Assembly: GCF_003258315.1 (NCBI RefSeq)
Contig: NZ_CP030032.1
Location: forward strand, 4,061,001 to 4,125,000
Source of the DNA: Bradymonas sediminis
GTDB taxonomy: Bacteria; Myxococcota_A; Bradymonadia; Bradymonadales; Bradymonadaceae
Length of the DNA stretch: 64,000 nucleotides
Direction: 5' to 3'
Positions 48,101 through 54,770 of the stretch are shown piece by piece. A program made the translations under genes and the position numbers. Each line of letters begins with the position of its first letter. The first letter of the stretch is position 1. The notes under the pieces were generated by a model. The model was not told the DNA's origin. It made no database searches and was given only the letters and a program-made list of their open reading frames with translations.

Positions 48101-49075
48101 GCGACCCACGTGCTGCTTGAGCATGACGGCAACCCGCTGCTGCTGCTCAAGGCGGCCTATGACCAGGCCGGAATCCCCGCCGAGATCTATTTCGCCCGCT
48201 CCAAATTCCAATCGCCCCACGAAGATCTTATCGGCGAATTCGCGAAATATTCGTCGCCGCTGATGAAGGTCCAGATGCCCGATAAGACCCACGCCTGGGT
48301 CAGCCCGGACAGCCCCGACGCGATGTTTAATAGCCCGGGCAACACGCTCATCGGCCAAATGGCGGTGTGCGTAAGCTGCGACGAGGCGCATCGCGAAGTC
48401 GTCGCGCCCCAGAACCCGCGCCCCATCAACCGCCACGTCGCGGTCGACGGCAAGGTCAACGCCCAGGGCACCCTCGACGCCACGATGACCATCACCTACC
48501 GCGGCGCCCTGGCCGCGCTGGTGCGCCAGGTGCTGCGCAAAAACGCGGACCCCAGCAGCCGCAAAAAATTCGCCGACGTCAGCGTCGCCAGCCTGATCTC
48601 GGGGGCGACCTTGCAGAGCTTTGAGTTCGACGGGCTCGACAAGCGCGACGAAGACCTGCTGCTGCGCGCCAAGTTCACCCGCAAGAATTTCGCCCGCCCC
48701 TACGGCGCCAACACCCTGCAGATTCAGTCGAAATTATTCGACGAAAATATCGCCGGCCAATACGCCGAATTATCCCAGCGCGAGACCCCGCTCTTTGTTC
48801 CCTATTCGCGTGATTATGGTTATACACTCAAAGTCGACTTCCCGGCCGGCAGCCAACTCGCGCTGCAAAGCCAGGCGGGAAGCTGGGAATATAATACGGA
48901 ATTCGGTGAGTTTTCGCGCTCGGTGAATATCGACGGACAAACGCTGACGCTCAACTCGAGCATCGATATCCCTGTCCAACGCGTCGCCCCCGAGACCTAC
49001 ACAAAGTTTAGAAGTTGGGCGCGCAACCTGGATCGCAGCGCGCTCTTATTTCTGCGCGTTTCGCAAAACAATTGA
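45170..49075 (+). CDS. DUF3857/transglutaminase-like lipoprotein, degenerate triad
   Basis: A 1301-residue paralogue of the 41371 protein, exported as a lipoprotein (lipobox SLSACSS). The order is the same: beta-sandwich (AAKIWIDGKLVMTRDEK block), helical TPR-like repeats (about 400-690), DUF3857 (VTLTHNVIRVMTKGGIDRFGEFE), a transglutaminase-like core, and a beta-rich tail. In the core the catalytic Cys position reads LEHDGNPLLLLK with Asp986 instead of Cys. His is kept in KTHAWVS, and the Asp block is replaced by AMFNSPG. It is therefore probably not an active transglutaminase or protease. It may partner the active neighbour. Confidence 0.87.
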   Translation: MQKYAMLQKTLNPKTLLRNNKALRCGALCLALSFSLSACSSTPKPRPSAYSFAANAGANTALDGWFKARDAEDAAQPTKHVLLDDATEEQRFAAAEIAYFEGDIEHAAKLFMQLLEQNPAHPLNRFGAARLYAMRHQVVDFNEKIRPLLAKLRFADLAPLTRVHVSQIGQSVVYNDWKISDAARPFAADAVGFPNEWTTSPSLSNWRLSDFDQAFLPETEDALREEYLSPSIAEDAPINYVKSRHFSAAGVNLSPNFERSGIYYMETFARVEPREGDGSNSEARDFLLYADFSAAAKIWIDGKLVMTRDEKDYRGGERLRRIRLSPGEHRILVKMAYQKSYRDGFDLTLIADDATPLGGSGLSFEAKPRANPDGAQKEGSITLLGEQKMLADLDPTRIAPDAVTKADDISLYLAANAAILNLEAQDFDAAWGALMERHPKFAVGYMLRAQQLRTLWEVPSRIRNARSMADLRRAAQLAPDNLSNNLLLGKRLREQGKSDAELQDLLRKNRDAAFTQSGELRNIEPLHEWADFLEDQDWSESAEQAWKRVLDAAPTECGAAHSLQYLYNQRDFFPTLAEITPAHAKCPTLLNTFARNRKDQAEVRLKLARQDALRYPYRASSQERYSAELIAQGQPDKARQVLVAARDRMPWDVNLWYELAKIALADEGMDAARALIEGGIDQHESSAWLQWRLSMLENKVPLADLMHDGLKIAREDVARGEAETSGDEAYYALDFAARKYFEDGSSVTLTHNVIRVMTKGGIDRFGEFETPNGAELVLARTIKKDGSVRIPEQMSGKSTLSMPGLAPGDFVEMAYIQYSSASALSKTRQRGIRFFFRMAHISSQHSEYIIVNPRGDFQRMNDAPEPKSIQTSEGPAVQFLRTDSPRPRREPSQVAGDEYLPWIQMHREGTTTSDFEASRRNISEQIRDSLKMSEPLRQQIAEWRKGLKPGSEEEVKELFYRVSSWIADPTLTQYNTDATHVLLEHDGNPLLLLKAAYDQAGIPAEIYFARSKFQSPHEDLIGEFAKYSSPLMKVQMPDKTHAWVSPDSPDAMFNSPGNTLIGQMAVCVSCDEAHREVVAPQNPRPINRHVAVDGKVNAQGTLDATMTITYRGALAALVRQVLRKNADPSSRKKFADVSVASLISGATLQSFEFDGLDKRDEDLLLRAKFTRKNFARPYGANTLQIQSKLFDENIAGQYAELSQRETPLFVPYSRDYGYTLKVDFPAGSQLALQSQAGSWEYNTEFGEFSRSVNIDGQTLTLNSSIDIPVQRVAPETYTKFRSWARNLDRSALLFLRVSQNN

Positions 49076-49154
49076 AACCTTTTGTCAGCGCCGTGCATCC
49101 CAACCCGCGTGGCCGCTGTTTTTGAGCACACAAACTTTTTGAGCTTCTGATTCA

Positions 49155-49616
49155 ATGTCGACCCCTCGCCAAAATATAGGTTTTAGATTTATCCGGACGG
49201 TCGCCGTCCTGATGACTCTATTGCTCGGGCAAACGCTCGCGGCCGCGCTGCTGCATACGGTGCTGGTCGACCATATTTGGTGCGAGACTCACCTCGACTT
49301 CGAGCACGTCGACGAGGAATCCGGCGACACCGAGGAGCACGCGGAGCTCGAGGACCTTAACCTCGAGGCCCAACCCGGCCAGCAACATCAGCCGGGCGAG
49401 GAGCCTCCTGGGCCCGACAACCTCTGTTTCTATCTGACCTCCCTGCACGGGCCGGCGATTCCGCTGCCTTCGATTCACGCATCGCTGCTGAATCTGCCGC
49501 CGCCCACCGACGCTGCGACCAACAGCCCAACCCCCGGCGACGCCACCTCTGTGCCTCGCCAAATCGACACGCTGCACGAGTCTCCCGGACTCTCCCCCCC
49601 GCAGCGCATGGCCTAA
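49155..49616 (+). CDS. small membrane/periplasmic protein, first gene of zinc operon
   Basis: A 153-residue protein with one N-terminal hydrophobic segment (FIRTVAVLMTLLLGQTLAAALLH). After it comes a His/Cys/Glu-rich stretch (HTVLVDHIWCETHLDFEHVDEE) that could bind metal. The rest is Pro/Glu/Asp-rich and low complexity. I recognise no family. It is followed after about 130 bases by the outer-membrane receptor gene of a zinc uptake set, so a metal-linked role is inferred from position and composition only. Confidence 0.65.
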   Translation: MSTPRQNIGFRFIRTVAVLMTLLLGQTLAAALLHTVLVDHIWCETHLDFEHVDEESGDTEEHAELEDLNLEAQPGQQHQPGEEPPGPDNLCFYLTSLHGPAIPLPSIHASLLNLPPPTDAATNSPTPGDATSVPRQIDTLHESPGLSPPQRMA

Positions 49617-49747
49617 CCACGTCTTCAATTCAATCATTGAAAACACGGACGCATCGGTCCGCCTCCCTGCTGATTTCTCAACGAGAATCAGCAACTTAGG
49701 CGACAACCGAAGGTCATAAACAGCCGTTTTGCGGCTCTCATAATCTT

Positions 49748-51037
49748 ATGAATATGCATCGTAGTTTTGCGCTCGCGATATGCTGCGCACTCTGCCTGGT
49801 CGCGCCTAATAATCTATTCGCCCAATCCACACCTTCTTCCACCGAAGACGACACTGAAGCCGCGCAAGAGCTCTCGCTCGAGGCCGAACTCGAGGCGCTC
49901 GAGGCCGAGGTCTATGACACGCCCGCTCCGGCTGACTCGGCGCTCGCGCTGCCCAGTGGCGCGCCGACCGCCGCCTCCGTCGGCGCAGCCGCGCTGCAAT
50001 CGATGAACCCGGATATCTCTTTTATTCTCAGCCTGGCCGGCGCGTGGTTCTCGGATGAACCCGACATGCGCGGCGGCCACGATCCCAGTAATTTTGGCTT
50101 CAATCTACAAGGCCTTGAGCTCGCGGTGGGCTCGGATGTCGGGCCGTATTTTCGCTTCGACAGCGCGCTGGTCTTCTACCAGGGCGGCGTCGAGATGGAG
50201 GAAGCCTACGCGTCGACCCTGGCGCTCCCCGCCCAATTCCAGGCGCGCGCGGGTCAATTTAAGACCCGCTTTGGCCGCCTTAACTCCACCCATTTGCACC
50301 AATGGAATTTCGTGACCCAATCGTTGGTCAGCGCCAAATTCCTGGGCGGTGAGGGGCTTCGCGGCCTCGGCGCCGAGGTCAGCCGCCTGGCCCTCTGGGT
50401 CCCCGGAACCTTCCGCTGGTACCTCGCCGCGCAAAATATCAGCAGCGGCGCCACCGGCCGCTCCTTTGCCCCAAGCAGCAGCGACATCGAAACCTTCTCC
50501 GACCTGACCGTGACCGCGCGGGCCGAGGAATTCGTCGAATTATCGAGCAATTGGGACCTCCTCTTCGGCCTGAGCTACGCCAACGGCGTCAACAAAACCG
50601 GGCGCGACAATCGCACCGAGATCTACGGCGCCGACACCTACCTGAAGTGGCGACCGCGCACCGAAGGCGGACGCTCTCAGGTCGGCTGGCAGACCGAGTT
50701 TATGCTGCGCCGCCGCCAACTCCCCGGCACGGTGCTCCAGGACTTCGGCGTCTCGTCCTGGGTTCAATGGACCATCAACCAACGCTGGGCCACCGCCGTC
50801 CGCGGCGAGTATATCTCCGCGGTCGACTCCGACCCGCTCGACCCCGAGTGGAACGAGGACCGCCGACGCGCCGAGGCACAGGTCAGCTTTGCGCCCTCTC
50901 ATTTCTCGCGGCTTCGCCTGCAATACGGCCTCGATCATATGCCGTATCGCGCGGGCACCAGCGACGATGAGTGGGTTCAAATGGTTCTATTACAAGCAGA
51001 ATTTAGCGTAGGAGCACACGGTGCACATTCTTATTAA
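49748..51037 (+). CDS. outer-membrane beta-barrel, zinc-regulated receptor-like
   Basis: A 429-residue outer-membrane protein with a signal peptide (to about NLFAQ). An acidic Glu/Ala segment follows, then a barrel of alternating strands (FGFNLQGLELAVGSDVGPYFRFDSALVF, WYLAAQNISSG, LFGLSYANGVNK). The block NPDISFILSLAGAWFSDEPDMRGGHDPSNFGFNLQ is characteristic of proteins annotated as zinc-regulated TonB-dependent outer-membrane receptors in myxobacteria, although no plug domain is seen. It lies in an operon with a His-rich lipoprotein and ZnuACB, consistent with zinc entry across the outer membrane. Confidence 0.78.
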   Translation: MNMHRSFALAICCALCLVAPNNLFAQSTPSSTEDDTEAAQELSLEAELEALEAEVYDTPAPADSALALPSGAPTAASVGAAALQSMNPDISFILSLAGAWFSDEPDMRGGHDPSNFGFNLQGLELAVGSDVGPYFRFDSALVFYQGGVEMEEAYASTLALPAQFQARAGQFKTRFGRLNSTHLHQWNFVTQSLVSAKFLGGEGLRGLGAEVSRLALWVPGTFRWYLAAQNISSGATGRSFAPSSSDIETFSDLTVTARAEEFVELSSNWDLLFGLSYANGVNKTGRDNRTEIYGADTYLKWRPRTEGGRSQVGWQTEFMLRRRQLPGTVLQDFGVSSWVQWTINQRWATAVRGEYISAVDSDPLDPEWNEDRRRAEAQVSFAPSHFSRLRLQYGLDHMPYRAGTSDDEWVQMVLLQAEFSVGAHGAHSY

Positions 51038-51749
51038 GTCACGATTCATTCTTCTTTTCGCCGCGCTTACTTCCCTTCTATTCATCGGCGCCTGCACCCT
51101 GGAGGACGGCGCCCCCTTCGGCTACGCGAGCTTTGAGCTGTCGGTCGAAGAGCCGGGACTTGGCCCCGACTTTGCGCTGGAATCCTTCGAGGTCGAGGTC
51201 GAATCCCTGCACATCTGGGCCGGCGCCGGCGCCGAGCAACCCGCCGACGATCACGGACACGATCACGGCCACGATCATGAAGACGATCATGGAGACGAAG
51301 AAGCGCCGTCGGTCGACGCCGAAGACCTCGAAATTGGACACCTCGAGGTCGACAAGCTCATCACCTCGACCGACGCGGTCGCCCTGGGCGAAGCCGGCAT
51401 CACCAACGACGCCGCGGTCGACCACGTTGAGATCGAAATCCACGCGCTCAGCGCGCACGGCGTCCTGACCCGCGGCGGCGAGCAGATCCCGGCCACCATC
51501 ACCCTGCCCCACGCGCATCTGGCGGTCAGCGGGCCGGCCGACCTGAGCTTTACCGCCGACGATCCCGAAACCCAGCACCTGCACGTTCACCTGCACTGGC
51601 CCGAAAACTGGCTGGAGGACGTCGATATCGACGCGCTCGAGGTCGACCCGGGCGGAAATATCATCATCGGCGACGGCTCGAACCCGACCGCTGCCGCCGC
51701 CCTGGCCGAGCACCTGCATGGTGCGCGGTTGGTGACGGAAGTGCGTTGA
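51021..51749 (+). CDS. His-rich putative zinc-binding lipoprotein
   Basis: A 242-residue lipoprotein (lipobox FIGACT). A DDHGHDHGHDHEDDHGDEE segment at about residues 76-95 has the composition of a zinc chaperone loop. More His clusters occur later (HLHVHLHWPENW). The rest is a beta-rich domain that I do not recognise. The GTG start at 51021 has GGAG six to seven bases upstream and overlaps the preceding receptor gene by 17 bases, so translation is coupled. It likely buffers or passes zinc between the outer-membrane receptor and ZnuA. Confidence 0.78.
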   Translation: MHILIKSRFILLFAALTSLLFIGACTLEDGAPFGYASFELSVEEPGLGPDFALESFEVEVESLHIWAGAGAEQPADDHGHDHGHDHEDDHGDEEAPSVDAEDLEIGHLEVDKLITSTDAVALGEAGITNDAAVDHVEIEIHALSAHGVLTRGGEQIPATITLPHAHLAVSGPADLSFTADDPETQHLHVHLHWPENWLEDVDIDALEVDPGGNIIIGDGSNPTAAAALAEHLHGARLVTEVR

Positions 51750-51809
51750 TTCTGCTGTACCGGTCGGGTGCGCCGATCGGGGGATCAACCTGGCTATCAA
51801 TCTTATTCA

Positions 51810-51829
51810 CCGGTCGGCGAGCCGACCGG
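51810..51829. promoter_or_regulatory. GC-rich palindrome upstream of znuA
   Basis: CCGGTCGGC and GCCGACCGG pair perfectly around GA. An imperfect second copy lies at about 51757-51780 (CCGGTCGG…CCGATCGG). It sits between the His-rich gene and the znuA ribosome-binding site (GGAG, 51841-51844). It could be an RNA hairpin that tunes the downstream genes or a repressor site. It does not resemble the AT-rich Zur box of E. coli. Confidence 0.4.
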
Positions 51830-51850
51830 GGTCTATATCTGGAGATTATT

Positions 51851-52768
51851 ATGAAGCATATACTTATCATCGCCGCCGTATTCGCCCTATTCTTCGCCCC
51901 CAACCGCGCCGACGCGAAGGTCAAGATCGTGTCGACCCTCGGCGACCTCGCCGCGGTCTCAAGCGCCGTCGGCGGCCCCGACGCCGACGTCACCCTGCTG
52001 GCGAACGCCCACGAAGACCCGCATTTCGTCGACGCCAAGCCAAGCTTCGTCAAACACCTGAGCGCCGCGGATCTGCTGGTCTATAACGGCATGTCGCTTG
52101 AGGTCGGCTGGCTTCCCACGCTGACCAAAGGCTCGCGAAACGCCAAGATTCAGGCGGGCGCCGACGGCTCCTTTGACGCCTCGCATTATGTCCAGACAAA
52201 GGGCGCGGCCACCGGCAAGATCAGCCGCGCCGGCGGCGACGTGCACCCCGAGGGCAACCCGCACTACTCGGTCGACCCGCGCCAGATGGCGCGCGTGGCG
52301 GTCGCCCTGGGCAAACGCCTTGCAAAGATCGACCCCGATAACGCGGCCGCCTACCAATCCCGCGCCCGCGCGTTCGCCAAAGAGGCGCTCAGCTCGGCCA
52401 AAAAATGGGAGGCGAAATTCGCCAAATTACCCCAGCAATGCCGCGATATCGTCGTCTATCACGAGGCCTGGGCCTACCTCACCGATTGGCTCAAGCTCGA
52501 CGTCGCCATCGCGGTGGAGCCCAAGCCCGGCGTGCCGCCCAACCCGCGCCACGTGGCCAAGGTCTTTAAGACCATCCAGTCCCAGAAAATTAACGCCATC
52601 GTGCATATGAAATATTATCCAAACTCCGCCACCAAGACGATCGCGCAAAAGACCGGCGCCAAGCTTATCGGCATCCAGGGACAAACCGACGAGGGCGCGT
52701 CCTATTTTAAGCGCATCGACACCATGGCAGGCGACCTGTATTCGGCCCTTCAAGGAGGCTGTAAATGA
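51851..52768 (+). CDS. znuA: zinc/manganese ABC transporter substrate-binding protein
   Basis: A 305-residue periplasmic metal-binding protein of cluster A-I. The ATG at 51851 is chosen because GGAG lies six to seven bases upstream and it opens on a signal peptide ending at ADAK. The frame further upstream is not signal-like. Expected metal ligands are His in AHEDPHFVD, His in GNPHYSVDP, His in VVYHEAWAYL, and an acidic residue in GQTDEGASYF. The long His-rich loop usual in ZnuA is absent; the preceding lipoprotein carries one instead. The stop overlaps znuC by four bases (ATGA). Confidence 0.93.
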   Translation: MKHILIIAAVFALFFAPNRADAKVKIVSTLGDLAAVSSAVGGPDADVTLLANAHEDPHFVDAKPSFVKHLSAADLLVYNGMSLEVGWLPTLTKGSRNAKIQAGADGSFDASHYVQTKGAATGKISRAGGDVHPEGNPHYSVDPRQMARVAVALGKRLAKIDPDNAAAYQSRARAFAKEALSSAKKWEAKFAKLPQQCRDIVVYHEAWAYLTDWLKLDVAIAVEPKPGVPPNPRHVAKVFKTIQSQKINAIVHMKYYPNSATKTIAQKTGAKLIGIQGQTDEGASYFKRIDTMAGDLYSALQGGCK

Positions 52769-53469
52769 GCATCCTGCGCGCTCAAAATCTCGAGATCGGC
52801 TATACCTCCACCCTGCTCGGCCCCTTTGACCTGGCCATTCCCCGCGGCAGCTTCGTGCTCATCGAGGGGCCCAACGGCTGCGGGAAGTCGGTCTTTTTGA
52901 AGACCCTGATCGGCCTGGAGAACCCGCGCGCGGGGAGCTTTGAGTGGGAGGTGGACGCCGATGCGCTGCGCTTCGTGCCGCAGACCCGCACGGTCGACAC
53001 GCTGCTGCCGGCGACCGTGCGCGATGTGATGGAGCTGGGGTTTCAGCGCGGCTCGGGGTGGGGCTCGTTTCGCCGCCGCCCGGACCCCGACCAGATCGCG
53101 CGCGCGCTCGACGCGGTCGGCATGCACAAGCTGCTCAAGAAGCTATTTCGGGAACTCTCCGAGGGCCAAAAGCAGCTCATCATGCTCGCCCGCGCCCTGC
53201 TCGCCGAGCCGGCGGTCATCCTGCTCGACGAGCCCTCGGCCTCGATGGACCCGGCGCGCGAAAAGCTGGCCGTCGACGTGCTCCTCGGCGAGCAACGCGC
53301 GCGCGACTGCACCATCTTAATGATCGCCCACGGCAGCCAGCCGGCCCAGCAGGCCGCCGACTATGTGCTCAAGCTCGATTACGATAAGTCGGTCGAATTT
53401 CGCCCGAATAATGCGCAAAATAACGCAGAAGAACGCGGCGCTCAGGAGGAACTATGTGGGAAGCCATAA
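52765..53469 (+). CDS. znuC: zinc ABC transporter ATP-binding protein
   Basis: A 234-residue ABC ATPase. Walker A is GPNGCGKSVF, the signature is LSEGQKQLI, Walker B is AVILLDEPSASMD, and the switch His lies in MIAHGSQ. It powers metal import together with the permease that follows. It overlaps znuA by four bases and znuB by sixteen. Confidence 0.92.
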   Translation: MSILRAQNLEIGYTSTLLGPFDLAIPRGSFVLIEGPNGCGKSVFLKTLIGLENPRAGSFEWEVDADALRFVPQTRTVDTLLPATVRDVMELGFQRGSGWGSFRRRPDPDQIARALDAVGMHKLLKKLFRELSEGQKQLIMLARALLAEPAVILLDEPSASMDPAREKLAVDVLLGEQRARDCTILMIAHGSQPAQQAADYVLKLDYDKSVEFRPNNAQNNAEERGAQEELCGKP

Positions 53470-54317
53470 CCATGAATTGGCTGCTCTTTCGCGACGCGAT
53501 CCTCGCCGCGATCATCTCCGGCGGCGTGCTCGCGCTGCTCGGGGTCTATGTGGTGGCGCGGCGCATCGTCTTTGTCAGCGCCGCGCTCAGCCAGGTGTCG
53601 GCCCTGGGCGTGGTGCTGGGGTTCTTCCTGGTCTCAACGCTCACGCTCGGCGGGGGCCTCGCCGGCATCCTGCCGGTGGGGCTGGCGCTGATTTTGGCGC
53701 TCAGCGCGGTGCTGGCGCTGGCCTGGATCGGCGACTCGCCGAGCCTCGGGCGAGACGCCGTGCTGGGCATCGCGTTCATCGTACCGACCGCGCTGGTCCT
53801 GGTGCTCGGCCCCAAAATCCCCAGCGAGATGCACTCCGTCGAGCAGATCCTGCACGGCTCGGCCGTGCTGGTTCGCCCCGGCGACCTCTACGCCATCGCC
53901 GCCGCCGGCGCCGCCGTGCTCATCGCCCAATTCGTCGCCTTTCGCGGGTTCGTCTTCGCCAGCCTCGACCCCCAGGTCGCCCGCACCCAGGGCGTGCCGG
54001 TGCGCATCCTTGACATGCTGCTCTTCGCCTCGATCGCCATCATGACCGGCCTGGTCACCCGCGCGCTCGGCGCCATGCCGACCTTCGCGCTGACCGTGCT
54101 GCCGGCCGTCGCCGTGCTCGGGCTGCGGATTGGCCTGCGCAATGTCTTTATCCTGGCGGCGCTCATCGGCGCGGCGTCCGGCGCCGGCGGGTTTATCGTG
54201 GCGTATATGATGGACTGGTCGGTGGGCGCCTCGCAAACGCTCGTCGCGATGGGCTTTTTGCTGCTGGTGCGCGGCGCCACCGTCGCCGCCCGGGCGGTTG
54301 GCGCGCGTAATCTATAA
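53454..54317 (+). CDS. znuB: zinc ABC transporter permease
   Basis: A 287-residue permease of the ABC-3 family with about eight membrane helices. Characteristic blocks are GVYVVARRIVFVSAALSQVSALG and the cytoplasmic SLDPQVARTQGVPVRILD coupling segment. The start at 53454 has AGGAGG four to five bases upstream. A second ATG at 53472 just after the znuC stop is a weaker choice. It is the last gene of the zinc set. No terminator is obvious before the repeat block. Confidence 0.92.
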   Translation: MWEAITMNWLLFRDAILAAIISGGVLALLGVYVVARRIVFVSAALSQVSALGVVLGFFLVSTLTLGGGLAGILPVGLALILALSAVLALAWIGDSPSLGRDAVLGIAFIVPTALVLVLGPKIPSEMHSVEQILHGSAVLVRPGDLYAIAAAGAAVLIAQFVAFRGFVFASLDPQVARTQGVPVRILDMLLFASIAIMTGLVTRALGAMPTFALTVLPAVAVLGLRIGLRNVFILAALIGAASGAGGFIVAYMMDWSVGASQTLVAMGFLLLVRGATVAARAVGARNL

Positions 54318-54336
54318 TTTCACATATTTTGACGAC

Positions 54337-54640
54337 CCGAGACCCCTTAGGCCACCGGCACCCCCATCGGAATACCCCCTCCGGCGAAACGTTCGCCCTC
54401 TGAAGGGGGTCTCGATGGGGTCGCCAGGGGTATAAGACCCCCGAGGGGGGCATGGTGTCCCCCCCTCTAGACCCCTTAGGCCACCAGCACCCCGGTCCCT
54501 ATCCCTCCCGCGGGGCGGTGTTCCCTTTTGGAGGGGGATATGGATGGGGTCGCCAGGGGTATCGGAGCCCTGAGGCTGGCGAAAAATCGCGCCCCGAGAC
54601 CCCTCAGGCCACCAGCACCCCGATCCCTATCCCCCCAGCC
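54337..54640. repeat. three-copy imperfect intergenic repeat (~130 bp)
   Basis: Blocks starting ACCCCTTAGGCCACC (54340 and 54471) and ACCCCTCAGGCCACC (54599) recur at 131 and 128 bases. Each is followed by GCACCCC, and GGGGTCGCCAGGGGTAT recurs at about 54418 and 54546. The stretch is C/G-skewed and can fold. It has no coding signs. It lies between znuB and dnaX. Confidence 0.8.
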
Positions 54641-54770
54641 GAGGCGTAGGGGCCCGCGGAGGGGCGAAACACCCCCGAATTCCCATCTTCCCTTTGCGCT
54701 CGACGCACCTCATCAAGTACAAGGGGCGCGTCTCGATTTTATAGAGCTCGATTTCAAAACCAGGTCGAAA

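Noticed and set aside
54528..54770. N-terminal extension of DnaX
   Set aside because: The added residues run through the intergenic repeat and precede the invariant DnaX start MSYIVLARKWRP.
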